Positions 27,157 to 37,485 of a stretch of 64,000 nt of DNA are shown here, piece by piece. The stretch is from an uncultured Paracoccaceae bacterium. Its GTDB lineage: Bacteria; Pseudomonadota; Alphaproteobacteria; Rhodobacterales; Rhodobacteraceae. The stretch's first letter is position 1. Every line of letters starts with the position of its first letter. Where the stretch lies: contig CALSOO010000007.1 of the NCBI GenBank assembly GCA_943787985.1, forward strand, positions 62,001-126,000. The letters are read 5' to 3'. The notes below the pieces were generated by a model. That model did no database searches. It saw nothing but the letters and a program-made list of their open reading frames with translations, and was not told the DNA's origin. Both the position numbers and the translations under genes were made by a program.

Positions 27157-29920
27157 TGCCCCAACCTTTCCAGCAGCGCGGGCACATGGACCTGATCGCT
27201 TTTGTAGTTTGCCGCTCAGGACATGCATCACAAGGTTGACCCCGAAACGGTTCGCCAGTTCGCGTTGCCGTTCGCCCGAAAATCCGCGCCCGATCGGCAC
27301 CATCGGCGTGCCCCGTTCCGACACGGCCCATGCGGCGGCCCAGTCATTGCCCCCGATCAGGACAGGCGTCACCCCGTCGTTGAGGTTGCGAAATGGCATG
27401 CCATCTATTTGGCGGGCATCGGCGGGTGCCGCTTCGACCCAGATGTCGCGGCTGGTGTGTCGCCCCGGAAAATCCTGAAGCAAGTAAAAGGTGCGTGGTG
27501 AGCACGTGGTCTTGTGGGATGGGCTCAAGGGCGGGGATGTCCAGCGGAGCCGCCAGATCCTGAAGCTTGCGCCCGTTGGGGCTGGACGCGCCAAAGCGTG
27601 CGACGTTGGCGTCCCGCGTGTCGAACAGGATCAACCCGCCCGAACGCAGGTAGGCGTTGAGCTTGGCATAAGCTTCGGCAGAAGGGCGGGGTTGGCTGGG
27701 TGTGATCGGCCAGTACAGGATCGGGAAAAACGCCAGATCGTCGGTTTCCAGATTGACCCCTTTGGGCGTTGCAGGCTCGACCGACGTACGAAAAAACAGC
27801 GTGTCGGACAGGCCGCGCAGTCCTGCTTGCGACAGTTCGTCCACTTGGGCGTCGCCTGTGATGACGTGCGCGAGAACAAGCTCGGCGGCAAGGTTTGTCG
27901 GGTCTTCCTGAGCGCGGGACTGCGAGGCAGGCACAGCAAGCAGCAGAGCGACAAGCGCCCCAGTCACGTTGCGCGCTGTGGATGCGCCAAGAAGGCGGCC
28001 AGAGAGGGCGAGGGATGCAATTATGTCTGCGAGCAGCAGCAGCAAGGCCCCGCCGAGCAACCATCCAGCCAGCGGCTGCGGCGGCGTTTGATCAAGCCCT
28101 GTGACGGGAATGCGCGCAGGCCATACGGCTGTTGTCAGCGTGTCATCCACGCTCATCACATTGCGTGCAAGGCTGCGATCCTCCGAGCTGTACACCCCCG
28201 GCGGCATGTCGGGGCCGGTGGCCATGGCGATCAGATCGCCGCCATCCACACCCGCGCGCGTGCCTGCATCGGACAGGCCCCCAAAGCCGTTCATGATGAC
28301 CTGTGGCACCCATGTTGTGCCCTCCAGATCCCCCGCCGTAATGCTGGCGTTTGAGGACGACACCGCCAGCCGTTCGAGCATTTCAACGAACAGCCCCGAA
28401 AGTGGCAGGGACGACCATTCGGCATTGGCTGTGATGTGGAACAAGATGATTTGCCCTTGTTCCAGTGTTTTTCGGGTCACCAACGGGGTGCCGTCGCTGA
28501 GTTCCGCGATCACCCGATTTGCCAAGGTGGGGTCAGGTTGCGCCATCACCTGGCTGCTGACGTTCACGTCGCGCGGAATGGATAATCCGTAGAAAGGGGA
28601 GGTTTCCGCAAAAGGGGCGATTGATTTCGGCTCTCCCCAGCTCATCGCCCCCCCGACGCTGCGCCCGCCAGATCGCAGCCGAACCGGCATCCATGGATCT
28701 TCTTGGCGCCGGCTGATGTCGCTGGCGGCGATGCGTGGTCCTGCAAAGCGCAGCAACAGCCCGCCTTTGGCGACCCAGTCCGTGAGCCCGTCCACTTCTG
28801 CGTCCGACAAGGTGGCGACATCGGCAAGGATGATCACATCAGGGTTGGCAGGGAGAACATCGCGCAACGTGCCGCTTAGCAAATCAGCGGTTGGCTCAAG
28901 CGCCTGACGCAAGAAGTGGAGCGGGGCCAGCAGTTCCAATCCTTCGCGGTTGTCACGTCCCGCAATCAAGGCCACTTCGCGGCGGCGCAAGCTGTCGTCC
29001 ATCAGTGTTGTGCTGCCTGCGGACCGTGCGGATTGCACTTCAAACCGCGTGATGCGTGCACGCAGTTCCGAGGGTAGAACAAGGGAGGCAGAGGCGGTTT
29101 TTGCGCCGCCCGCAAAGCTGGCAGTGGCGCGCGCGAGTGTTGCGGCATTTCCTGCAGGGTCGCGCCCTTGGGCGAGCAGCACGACGTCTTGGGGCACGCC
29201 TGCCGTGTTGCGCAGCACGTTCAGTTCAATCGCGCCGTCGACATAGGCAGGCGGGAGCAGCGCATAGATGGCGCGCGCGGATTGAAACACTTCGACGGGC
29301 CCTTGCGCCTCTAACGCGTCCAAAATCGCGTCGCGCCCTGCGTAATCCAACCCGTCACTGAACCACAGGGTGCTCGCGGCATCCGCAGTTTCGATATTGC
29401 GCAGCGCCGTTTCGATTTGGGAGGGGCTGGGGCGCCATGGATGTGGCTCTAATCCGGCCAATCGGGGTGCCCATGCGGCGGCCGGTTGAAACGTCAGATC
29501 GGCAGGATCGGTAAGGCGCAGGATTGCGACCGCGCGCCCTGCCTGGGCTGCGCGCATCAGTTCATTGTCCAGCGTTTGCATGCGCTGGCTGTGGCCTGTG
29601 GCCCCGCCCCATGTGTTGTCGAGCACGATCAAAAGTGGCCCGTCCACATCAGTGCCTGATTGTTTGGGGTTCAGAACGGGCTGTGCCAGTCCGACGATGA
29701 TTGCGGCAACAGCCACGATGCGCAGCAGCAGCAGCCACCACGGTGTGCGATCACTGACGCTTTCGTCGTCTTTGAGGCCAAGCAGCAGCGCCACACCGGG
29801 AAAGCGGCGGCGCACCGGAGCAGGAGGGACTGCCCGCAAAATGAGCCACAAAACAGGCAATGCGGCGAGTGCCGCCAAAAGCCATGGTGCACCAAACCCG
29901 ATTCCACCAAGGATCGTCAT
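27153..29920 (-). pseudogene. DUF4159/BatA-type membrane protein gene with two +1 frameshifts
   Basis: Read from ATG 29920, it gives an N-terminal BatA-type membrane domain (GAPWLLAALAALPVLWLIL), a VWA-like region and the start of DUF4159 (FFPILYWPITPSQPRPS). The frame breaks at an extra base near 27496: after QDHVLT the next frame continues RTFYLLQDFPGRHTSRD. It breaks again at an extra base in the TTT at 27208-27210, after VMHVLSG. Removing both bases restores a protein of about 921 residues ending in a TGA (27155-27153) that overlaps the next start. The gene may be recently broken, or the two bases may be sequencing errors. It overlaps the DUF58 gene as ATGA. Confidence 0.85.
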
Positions 29921-30795
29921 GTGCGCGCGCCTCCTGCCATTGACTGATAGAGCCACAACAGCCCCGCCTGCGCTGATTTGTCCGTGTGATGCACCCCGTA
30001 GTGCCACCCTGTCAGGGCGCACAGATGGCGCAATTGCTCTTTGCGCTCTGCCAACCGTTCCAAGTAGCGGTCGCGCAGGTCATTCGCCTTGAGGGTTTCG
30101 TGGCGCAGGCCACCGCCCATGCTTTCGAAAATTGTGCGCCCTGTGAAAGGAAAGGATTCCTCTGACGGGTCAAGCACTTGCAACAGCACACCGCGCACCC
30201 CCCGGTTGGCCGCTTTGGTGAGCGCCAGTTGCACTTCTGCGATGTCGCCCATGAAGTCCGAGACAAACAATGCGGCGGCGCTTGGGATCATGGCCCTATG
30301 CTCGGGGGGGCTGTATTCAGCCGCGTCGTCCTCACTGAGGTATTCGGCCAGCCGCAGGATTTGGGCGTTGCCGCGCCGTGGGGGCAGTCGTGTTCCCGTG
30401 AGCCCGACCCGTTCGCCGGCACGGCTGAGCAAGATCGCCATGGCCAGCGACAGCACTCTTGCGCGGTCTGCTTTGGTGGGAAGGTCGTCTATGCTCGAAA
30501 AGCGCATCGAGGCCCCTTGGTCACACCACAGCATCACGGATTGGGCGATCTGCCATTCGCGTTCGCGCACAAAGTTCTGATCCCCCATCGCGCTGCGCCG
30601 GTGATCGATCATCCGCAAGCTGTCGCCAGTTTGGGAGGGCCGGTATTGCCAGAAATCATCGCCGATCCCTGCGCGCCTTCGCCCGTGTTCCCCAAGCAGC
30701 ACGGCACCGGCCAGATGCTCCGCCCGTGCGAGCAAGGGGGGGAAACTGGCAGCTTCCGTTTCGGAGCGTGCGCGAAGGGCTGCGGGATTGATCAC
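29917..30795 (-). CDS. DUF58 domain protein
   Basis: The 292-residue protein has the DUF58 core, including DFWQYRPSQTGDSLRMIDHR with its conserved R-Y/G-D pattern, then REREWQIAQSVMLWCDQGAS. It likely has a VWA-like fold and partners the MoxR ATPase encoded just upstream. The start is a GTG at 30795 that shares bases with the moxR stop (GTGA). The stop shares bases with the ATG of the DUF4159 gene. No membrane segments are seen. Its exact client is unknown; related operons are linked to envelope or metalloenzyme assembly. Confidence 0.88.
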   Translation of the reverse strand: MINPAALRARSETEAASFPPLLARAEHLAGAVLLGEHGRRRAGIGDDFWQYRPSQTGDSLRMIDHRRSAMGDQNFVREREWQIAQSVMLWCDQGASMRFSSIDDLPTKADRARVLSLAMAILLSRAGERVGLTGTRLPPRRGNAQILRLAEYLSEDDAAEYSPPEHRAMIPSAAALFVSDFMGDIAEVQLALTKAANRGVRGVLLQVLDPSEESFPFTGRTIFESMGGGLRHETLKANDLRDRYLERLAERKEQLRHLCALTGWHYGVHHTDKSAQAGLLWLYQSMAGGART

Positions 30796-31799
30796 GCGGC
30801 GGCCTTGGTTCGGGTCAGGGATGCAGCGGTGTCATCAATCAGCGCGGTCAGGCTGTCACCCCGCGCGCGCGCCGCAAAGTTGAGCGCCATGCGGTGGGAC
30901 AGCACAGGGCGCGCCATATCCAGCACGTCCTCGGCAGAGGGGGCCAATCGCCCTTGCAACAAAGCCCGGGCGCGCACTGCGAGCATCAAGGCTTGGGCGG
31001 CCCGTGGTCCTGGCCCCCAAGCGACTGTTTCGCGCACCCTGTCCGAGGCGTCTGCCTCATCGGGGCGGAAGGCGCGCACCAGATCAAGGATCATTTCCAC
31101 CACACTGTCCCCGACGGGCATGCGGCGCAGCAGCGTTTGGGCGGCTTTCAGTTCTCCGGCCTCGAACACGCGGGTGGCGTTTTCCTCGGTATCGCCTGTG
31201 GTGGCCAGCAAAATGTCCCGTTCGGTTTTGCGGTCGGGATAGGCCACGTCAATTTGCACAAGGAAGCGGTCAAGCTGGGCTTCGGGGAGGGGGTATGTGC
31301 CCTCTTGTTCGATCGGGTTTTGGGTGGCCAGCACATGGAATGGATCCCCGAGCGCGCGGTCTTCCCCCGCCACCGTCACGGTTTTCTCCTGCATGGCTTG
31401 CAGCAATGCGGATTGGGTCCGTGGGCTGGCGCGGTTGATCTCGTCCGCCATCAGGAGTTGGCAGAACACAGGACCGGGTACAAAGCGAAATGCGCGGCTG
31501 CCGTCCTGCCCTGTGTCCAGAACCTCGGAACCCAAAATATCGGCAGGCATCAGGTCAGGGGTGAACTGAATGCGGTTTCCGTCCAGTCCCATGACAGTGC
31601 TGAGCGTTTCCACAAGGCGGGTTTTCCCAAGGCCGGGCAACCCGATCAGCAGGCCGTGGCCCCCGCACAACAATGCTGTGAGTGTCAGGTCAACGACCCG
31701 TTCCTGACCGATGAAACGTTTGGTGATCGAGGCCTTGGCCTCTGCCAGTTTGGCCCCCAGTGTTTCGATCTCGGCCACCATATCTGTGTCATTGGTCAT
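30792..31799 (-). CDS. MoxR family AAA+ ATPase
   Basis: This is a chaperone-like AAA+ ATPase of 335 residues. Walker A reads GLPGLGKTRLVE, Walker B LLMADEINRASPRTQSALL, and sensor 1 VLATQNPIEQEGTYPLPEAQ, which is a MoxR signature. ATG 31799 is chosen because upstream in-frame sequence is not conserved in style. GGAGA lies about 10 bases before it. It is the first gene of a four-gene leftward operon held together by 4-base overlaps, and it is divergent from the DUF1285 gene. Confidence 0.92.
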   Translation of the reverse strand: MTNDTDMVAEIETLGAKLAEAKASITKRFIGQERVVDLTLTALLCGGHGLLIGLPGLGKTRLVETLSTVMGLDGNRIQFTPDLMPADILGSEVLDTGQDGSRAFRFVPGPVFCQLLMADEINRASPRTQSALLQAMQEKTVTVAGEDRALGDPFHVLATQNPIEQEGTYPLPEAQLDRFLVQIDVAYPDRKTERDILLATTGDTEENATRVFEAGELKAAQTLLRRMPVGDSVVEMILDLVRAFRPDEADASDRVRETVAWGPGPRAAQALMLAVRARALLQGRLAPSAEDVLDMARPVLSHRMALNFAARARGDSLTALIDDTAASLTRTKAAA

Positions 31800-31889
31800 G
31801 GAAACTGTCTCCGGCAGATTATATTCCTTACTGTGTAACCTATCGTGCCTGTATGGAATGGCAAAAGATACCAAGGGGTAAATGTCAAA

Positions 31890-32465
31890 ATGAGCGGACA
31901 AAAAACTGTGACACCTGATGCAGAAGGGCTTTTGGCCTCTATTGGCGCCACCAAAACGCGCGGTTTGCCGCCCGTGCATCTGTGGAATCCCCCGTTTTGT
32001 GGTGATCTGGACATGCGGATCGCCCGGGACGGGACGTGGTTCTATGAAGGTTCCCCCATCGGGCGGGCCGGATTGGTGAAATTGTTCTCATCGATTCTCA
32101 AGCGGGAGGATGGGAAATACTTTCTTGTGACCCCGGTCGAAAAGGTCGGGATCACTGTCGAGGACGCCCCCTTTGTTGCGATTGATTTCGATGCAGTGGG
32201 CGAAGGCATCGATCAAAAGCTGCGGTTTGAAACCCATGTGGAGGACCGTGTGTTGGCGGGTCCGGATCACCCTATTCGTGTCGAGCGTGATCCAGAGACC
32301 GGAGAGCCGTCGCCCTACGTTTTGGTGCGCTCCGATCTGGAGGCGCTGATTGATCGCAAAAGCTTTTATCGGTTGGTCGATTTGGGTGTCCATCATGATG
32401 GTTGGTTCGGGTTGTGGTCCTGCGGTGCGTTTTTCCGGATCATTCCGTCTGATGAATTGCCATAG
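31890..32465 (+). CDS. DUF1285 domain protein
   Basis: The protein has about 191 residues with family-like blocks: GLPPVHLWNPPFCGDLDMRI, RDGTWFYEGSPIGR, LVKLFSSILKREDG and YFLVTPVEKVGI. Family function is unknown. The GTG at 31845 is in frame, but ATG 31890 fits the family N-terminus better, with AGGGG about 12 bases upstream. It is divergent from moxR, and the short shared region of about 90 bp must hold both promoters. Confidence 0.85.
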   Translation: MSGQKTVTPDAEGLLASIGATKTRGLPPVHLWNPPFCGDLDMRIARDGTWFYEGSPIGRAGLVKLFSSILKREDGKYFLVTPVEKVGITVEDAPFVAIDFDAVGEGIDQKLRFETHVEDRVLAGPDHPIRVERDPETGEPSPYVLVRSDLEALIDRKSFYRLVDLGVHHDGWFGLWSCGAFFRIIPSDELP

Positions 32466-32525
32466 TCGATTGGATCAAACGCTTTTGCCCGTTTGACTTG
32501 TGGCCCGCACTTTGTAGGATCGGAT

Positions 32526-33281
32526 ATGCCCCGTTTTGCCGCCAATCTCACGTATCTGTTTGCCGAACTGCCTTATCTGGACCGGTTTGACGCGGCTGCG
32601 GAGGCGGGGTTCGAGGCGGTTGAGGTCCTTTTTCCTTATGATGTATCGGCCCAGGATACCCAGCGTGCTTTGGTGCGCAACGGCTTGAGGATGGTGTTGA
32701 TGAACGCCCCGCCCCCGAATTACACGGGCGGTGTGCGTGGCTTCGCGGCGATGCCTGATCGCGTGGACCGCTTTCGCTACGATATGCGTCGCACTTTCCG
32801 CTACGTCGAGGCATTGCGCGTGCCGCTCTTGCACATCATGTCGGGGACAGCGTCAGGGGTGAACGCCGAGGCGACCTTTGTCGAGAATCTCAAATGGGCG
32901 GCAGAGGCAGCCCCCAAGGGATTGACCCTGACCATTGAGCCGCTCAATGCGGTGGCCCAGCCTGACTACTTCCTCAATGATTTTGATCTGGCGCGCCGTG
33001 TTCTGGACGCAGTCGGCGCTCCGAATGTGGCGTTGCAGTATGACAGTTACCACGCGCAGATGATCACAGGGGATGCGTTGGCATGTTTTGAGGCGGTGAA
33101 GGACTTGGTGTGCCACATCCAGATCGGGGATGCCCCGCACCGCACCCCGCCCGGCAGCGGAGAGATCGATTTCCCCGCGTTGTTCAAGGCGATTGATGCG
33201 TCGGGCTATGCAGGTTGGGTGAGCGCCGAATACGAGTCCCCCAAGCGGACCGCGGACAGCTTGGGCTGGATGAATCTATAG
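32526..33281 (+). CDS. hyi: Hydroxypyruvate isomerase
   Basis: It converts hydroxypyruvate and tartronate semialdehyde in glyoxylate metabolism. The 251-residue TIM-barrel protein shows the family pattern FAANLTYLFAELPYLDRF, the catalytic Glu in LTIEPLNAVAQPDYFL, the metal Asp and His in LQYDSYHAQMI, then HIQIGDAPHRTPPGSGEID and the C-terminal Glu in VSAEYES. AGGAT lies just before ATG 32526. It is convergent with pxpA. No other glyoxylate genes are adjacent. Confidence 0.9.
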   Translation: MPRFAANLTYLFAELPYLDRFDAAAEAGFEAVEVLFPYDVSAQDTQRALVRNGLRMVLMNAPPPNYTGGVRGFAAMPDRVDRFRYDMRRTFRYVEALRVPLLHIMSGTASGVNAEATFVENLKWAAEAAPKGLTLTIEPLNAVAQPDYFLNDFDLARRVLDAVGAPNVALQYDSYHAQMITGDALACFEAVKDLVCHIQIGDAPHRTPPGSGEIDFPALFKAIDASGYAGWVSAEYESPKRTADSLGWMNL

Positions 33282-33307
33282 GCTCGGCACCCCCTAATTT
33301 TGCACCA

Positions 33308-34072
33308 TCAGCGCCCTTTGAATTGCGCCACCGTGATGTCGGCGGCTTCAAGTTGTTGACGCACGGCCCCTGCGATTTGCACGGCAGTTGGTGTGTCCCC
33401 GTGCAGGCAGATTGTGTCGATGGGGGTGGGGATGTGTTTGCCGCTGTCGGTGATGATCGCTTGCGCTTTGACCATTTCCACCATGCGCGCCCCTGCGATG
33501 TCGGGATCGTGGATCACGGCACCGGGAAGGCTGCGATCCACCAGCGTCGCATCGTCGTTATAGGCCCGATCCGCAAAGATTTCGCAGGCATAGGCGCACC
33601 CCAGCGATTGCACGGCTTTGAGTTGTTGCGTGGCGGCCAGCACCATGACGATCAGGTCAGGATCGACGGATAGCGCGGCTTCATAAAGCGCCCGTGCCAT
33701 GCCTTCATCCTCGCAGGACATGTTGGACATCGCACCGTGCAATTTGATGTGGCGCACTGTGGCTCCTTGGGCGCGGGCCATCCCGAGCGAAGCCCCGACT
33801 TGCACGCGGATCGAGTTTTGCAGCGAACCGATTGGCACCGTCATGCGTCTGCGCCCGAACCCTTGCAAGTCGGCAAAGCCGGGGTGTGACCCGATCCCTA
33901 CGCCATTGTCGCGGGCCAATGCCATAGTGTGGGCCATCACGTCGGGATCACCTGCATGCGCGCCACAGGCGATATTGGCGGATGTTACGATGTTCAGCAG
34001 TGCCGCATCGTCACCCATGCTCCAAGGTCCAAAACTTTCGCCCATATCGGCGTTCAAATCGACAGTCAGCAT
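33308..34072 (-). CDS. pxpA: 5-oxoprolinase subunit PxpA (LamB/YcsF family)
   Basis: The 254-residue protein begins MLTVDLNADMGESFGPW and continues SANIACGAHAGDP, the signature of the family. With PxpB and PxpC it opens 5-oxoproline to glutamate using ATP. It is the last gene of a leftward pxpB-pxpC-pxpA operon and lies 3 bases after pxpC. Confidence 0.93.
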   Translation of the reverse strand: MLTVDLNADMGESFGPWSMGDDAALLNIVTSANIACGAHAGDPDVMAHTMALARDNGVGIGSHPGFADLQGFGRRRMTVPIGSLQNSIRVQVGASLGMARAQGATVRHIKLHGAMSNMSCEDEGMARALYEAALSVDPDLIVMVLAATQQLKAVQSLGCAYACEIFADRAYNDDATLVDRSLPGAVIHDPDIAGARMVEMVKAQAIITDSGKHIPTPIDTICLHGDTPTAVQIAGAVRQQLEAADITVAQFKGR

Positions 34073-34075
34073 AGG

Positions 34076-35101
34076 TTATCCTTTGTCCAAAGGGGCGTTG
34101 GTGGCAGAGATCGCGCCATCAATAAGCTGATAGCTCAGCAAGTCGTTCATCTTGTGCACATCGCGCAGCAAGGGCTGCACTTTGTTGCGCAGTCCTGCGC
34201 GCATCGCGATGTCGCGGGTCTGCAAGGCGCGGGCTTGATCCAGTGTGATGAAGTCAAAGCGCAGGCTGGCCCCGACGGGAGCTTGTGCAACCCTTGGCAT
34301 GTCTGCCGGCAAAACGGTGCCCATACGGGGATAGCCCCCCGTGGTCTGACTTTCGCACATCAGCACAAAGGGGCGCCCGTCGCCAGGGATTTGAATGTCG
34401 CCTGTGACAATCACTTCGGACACGATCCCGAGTTGGTTGTCGGCCTCCAAGGCGGGACCGTCAAAGTCCATCCGCACGCCTTGGCGATTGGCGCGCGGGT
34501 CACGGCGAAAGTCCGTTTGGGTAAAGCGTTCGCGCATTTCGGCGCTAAAGCGTTCGGTTTGCATGCTGGGCACGACCCGCAGTGTGCCCCCGTCAAAGCG
34601 TTTGTCCAAAGGTAGAAAGTCACCCGTGCCATGACCGCCATCGCGCCCTATCGGCAGGGTGTCGCCCGTGGCCACCAAGCGGCCAAACCCCGAGGACAAA
34701 TGCGTGGCCCGCGCCCCCATAATGGGTGCCGTGTCGATGCCGCCGCCGACGTGCAGATATCCGTAAGTGCCCGAGAGCGTGCCGCCAATGTTCAACACGC
34801 TGCCTTTGGGCAAGCTGTGGCTGGCGTTCCATGCGACTGCTGTGCCGTCGATGTTGGCTTTCATTTGCGCGCCCGTCAGTGCGATCCGCATGTCGTCTTG
34901 GGCTTCAAAGCTGCCGCCGAATCCCACCATTTCGAGGCAGGCCAACTCGTGCGACTGCCGCAAAAGGGCGGCGCCCTCGTGAACGGCCAGAACGTCTGCG
35001 GCCCCGCCCCGTGTCAGCCCGTTTGCCATAGCACCTGGCCTGCCAAGATCCTGGATCGCAACGCCCGGGCCAATGCTCAGAACGTTGAGGGTGGTGCTCA
35101 T
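34076..35101 (-). CDS. pxpC: 5-oxoprolinase subunit PxpC (biotin-dependent carboxyltransferase-like)
   Basis: The 341-residue protein carries the family pattern IGPGVAIQDLGRPGAMANGL and, further on, FVLMCESQTTGGYPRMGTV. It matches the KipA/urea amidolyase subunit 2 family. ATG 35101 overlaps the pxpB stop as ATGA, which selects this start over the longer frame to 35116. It joins PxpB and PxpA to form 5-oxoprolinase. Confidence 0.92.
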   Translation of the reverse strand: MSTTLNVLSIGPGVAIQDLGRPGAMANGLTRGGAADVLAVHEGAALLRQSHELACLEMVGFGGSFEAQDDMRIALTGAQMKANIDGTAVAWNASHSLPKGSVLNIGGTLSGTYGYLHVGGGIDTAPIMGARATHLSSGFGRLVATGDTLPIGRDGGHGTGDFLPLDKRFDGGTLRVVPSMQTERFSAEMRERFTQTDFRRDPRANRQGVRMDFDGPALEADNQLGIVSEVIVTGDIQIPGDGRPFVLMCESQTTGGYPRMGTVLPADMPRVAQAPVGASLRFDFITLDQARALQTRDIAMRAGLRNKVQPLLRDVHKMNDLLSYQLIDGAISATNAPLDKG

Positions 35102-35853
35102 GGCACGGCCTCCCAATGCGCGCCGCCCAGTCCGTCTGTGTTGTTTGCTTCAATGTCGGCGAGGGCCTCGGGTGAGATTTGTACGAACTGTATTTCATCA
35201 CCGGGCGAGAGGGCGAAAGGTGCATCGCGGTCTTGGAAAAAAGGGTGGAAGGCCGTCTGCCCCACGTGCCGCCAGCCGGTTGGAGTGGCGTATGGAAACA
35301 GGCACAACTGCCGCACGGCCGCGACCAGTGAGCAGGCGGGAACGTTGGGTGTCACCCCGTTGAGCCGTGGGATGTTCCATTCGGGGGGCAGTGTGCCCAG
35401 ATAGGGTTGCCCCGGCGCAAAACCGATGGTGAGAACGCGCACGGTGGTGTCCGTGAGCCCTTTGATTGCTGCCTCGGTGCTCATGCCCGCCACATCGGCG
35501 GCTTCTTCGAGCTGTGGTGCACGTTCGCCGCCGAACACGGCTGGAACCTGCCATCTTTTGCGGCCTTTGGGCAAAGGTGCGACAAGCCAATCGGTGTCAC
35601 CGAGCGCGTCGCGAATGCGGTGCATCACCGGATCAGGGTCGTGCACAACCAAGTCGATCCGCAAGAAGGTAGAGACCAGAGAACTCATAGTTTCTTCGAC
35701 TTCGGGCCAGTCGAGTGTATCGATCTGCGCGCGGAACGCGATGGCGGCTCTGTTGGCGGCATCGTTCATTTCATGCCCGAAAGTGATCAGAATTCCTGAC
35801 AGTCCGACGGTGCGAATGAGGGGCAGGCTGCTTGGGTCGGGTGTCTGGGTCAT
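35098..35853 (-). CDS. pxpB: 5-oxoprolinase subunit PxpB (KipI family)
   Basis: The 251-residue protein has the KipI / allophanate hydrolase subunit 1 core: VRVLTIGFAPGQPYLGTLP, then ATPTGWRHVGQTAFHPFF and LSPGDEIQFVQIS. The start at 35853 (MTQTPDPSSLP) is preferred; a longer frame to 35922 enters the region upstream of matB. It is the first gene of the pxpBCA operon and is divergent from matB across about 80 bp. Confidence 0.91.
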   Translation of the reverse strand: MTQTPDPSSLPLIRTVGLSGILITFGHEMNDAANRAAIAFRAQIDTLDWPEVEETMSSLVSTFLRIDLVVHDPDPVMHRIRDALGDTDWLVAPLPKGRKRWQVPAVFGGERAPQLEEAADVAGMSTEAAIKGLTDTTVRVLTIGFAPGQPYLGTLPPEWNIPRLNGVTPNVPACSLVAAVRQLCLFPYATPTGWRHVGQTAFHPFFQDRDAPFALSPGDEIQFVQISPEALADIEANNTDGLGGAHWEAVP

Positions 35854-35934
35854 AAGTGGCACCCTAGCCGTTTTCTGAGGGTGCGCAATGGCGTGCAAGG
35901 GGCTAAACTGGCGCAAGTTCACGGAGGATTGTTC

Positions 35935-37485
35935 ATGGTCAACCCACTATTTGACGTTCTGTTTAAACCACACTTGGGGTCTGCCGCGCCGTTTCTGTTT
36001 TTGCCGGACGGGGGACGGTTGAGCTATGGGGAATTCCTGACGCGGGCCGGACGGTTTGCGGCGGCGATCCGCGAGATGGGGTTGAAGCCGGACGATCGGC
36101 TCGCGGTGCAGATCGACAAATCCCCTGACGCTTTGGCCGTCTATGCGGCTTGTGTGATGACGGGGGTGATATTTTTGCCCCTCAACACGGCCTATGCCCC
36201 TGCCGAAGTGTCCTATTTTCTGTCTGACAGCGGGGCGTCCTTGTTTTTGTGTGATCCGTCAGGTCGTGACGCATTGGAGGCAGTGGCCGAGGCGGCAGGT
36301 GCGCGGATTGAAACTCTGGGCATCAAGGGCGACGGCAGCTTTTGTACCTTCGCCGATCCTTTGGCACCTCAACTGTCCGCAACAGCGCGCAGTGCAGATG
36401 ATCTGGCCGCATTCCTCTACACCTCTGGCACGACTGGCCGCTCAAAGGGCGCGATGCTCAGCCAAGCCAACCTGCTGTCAAATGCCCGAACACTGACGGC
36501 GCATTGGGGATTCACCAAAAGTGATGTGTTGCTGCACGCCTTGCCGATTTTTCACACCCATGGCTTGTTTGTGGCCACCAACGTAACCCTGATCGCGGGA
36601 AGCGCGATGATGTTCATGGGCAAGTTCGACGTCGACCAAATGGTCGCGCAAATGACGCGTTGTACGACGATGATGGGCGTGCCCACGTTTTACACCCGCC
36701 TTTTGGATCATCCGGTATTTGACGCAGATCTCACCGCGCATATGCGCCTGTTTATTTCTGGCTCCGCCCCGATGCGCAAAGACACGCATGACCAGTTCGA
36801 GGCACGTACAGGTCACCGTGTGCTTGAGCGCTACGGGATGACCGAAACGAATATGAACACCTCTAACCCTCTGGATGGATTGCGCAAAACGGGCACCGTT
36901 GGCTTGCCCTTGCCAGAAGTGGAGGTGAAAATCACTGACCTCGAAACCGGAGAGATTGTGGATGCGGGCGAGATCGGGGTGATCGAAGTGCGCGGCCCCA
37001 ATGTGTTCAAAGGCTACTGGAACATGCCGGAAAAGACAGCACAAGAACTGCGCCCTGACGGCTTTTTCATCACGGGTGACCTCGCCCAGCAGGACGCGGA
37101 TGGATACATCACGATTGTCGGACGCGGGAAGGATTTGATCATTTCGGGGGGCTTCAACATTTACCCCAAAGAGTTGGAGATGATCCTTGATGACCAGCCT
37201 GGTGTTTTGGAAAGTGCCGTGGTGTCTGTGCCGCATGCCGATATGGGTGAGGCGGCGCTCGCCGTTCTGGTGCGGGACGGGGACGGTCCGGATATGGATG
37301 CGATCCGCTTTATGATGCGCAATGATGTGGCGCGCTTCAAGCATCCGCGCGACTACATCATTGTGGATGCTCTGCCGCGCAACACGATGGGCAAGGTTCA
37401 GAAAAACGCGATGCGTGACAGCTACCGCGACTGGTTTGTGGATGGTTCAGGGACCGCCAAGCCGAAGCCACTTGTCCTCAAATGA
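35935..37485 (+). CDS. matB: Malonyl-CoA synthetase (AMP-forming acyl-CoA ligase)
   Basis: The 516-residue protein is an adenylating enzyme with P-loop LYTSGTTGRSKGAMLSQ, LPIFHTHGLFVATN, YGMTETNMNTSNPLDG, TGDLAQQDADGYITIVGR and the catalytic Lys in PRNTMGKVQKNAMR. The FHTHGLF block and TETNMNTSNP are characteristic of MatB-type enzymes that make malonyl-CoA from malonate. ATG 35935 has GGAGG 8 bases upstream. The 3' end overlaps the convergent YcaQ-like gene by 39 bases. No malonate transporter or decarboxylase is adjacent. Confidence 0.88.
   Translation: MVNPLFDVLFKPHLGSAAPFLFLPDGGRLSYGEFLTRAGRFAAAIREMGLKPDDRLAVQIDKSPDALAVYAACVMTGVIFLPLNTAYAPAEVSYFLSDSGASLFLCDPSGRDALEAVAEAAGARIETLGIKGDGSFCTFADPLAPQLSATARSADDLAAFLYTSGTTGRSKGAMLSQANLLSNARTLTAHWGFTKSDVLLHALPIFHTHGLFVATNVTLIAGSAMMFMGKFDVDQMVAQMTRCTTMMGVPTFYTRLLDHPVFDADLTAHMRLFISGSAPMRKDTHDQFEARTGHRVLERYGMTETNMNTSNPLDGLRKTGTVGLPLPEVEVKITDLETGEIVDAGEIGVIEVRGPNVFKGYWNMPEKTAQELRPDGFFITGDLAQQDADGYITIVGRGKDLIISGGFNIYPKELEMILDDQPGVLESAVVSVPHADMGEAALAVLVRDGDGPDMDAIRFMMRNDVARFKHPRDYIIVDALPRNTMGKVQKNAMRDSYRDWFVDGSGTAKPKPLVLK

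Noticed and set aside
25114-27594. 826-codon frame that seems to fuse a DUF4159 end to a membrane protein
   Set aside because: It is an artefact of the frameshifted upstream gene. The true start is ATG 27156.
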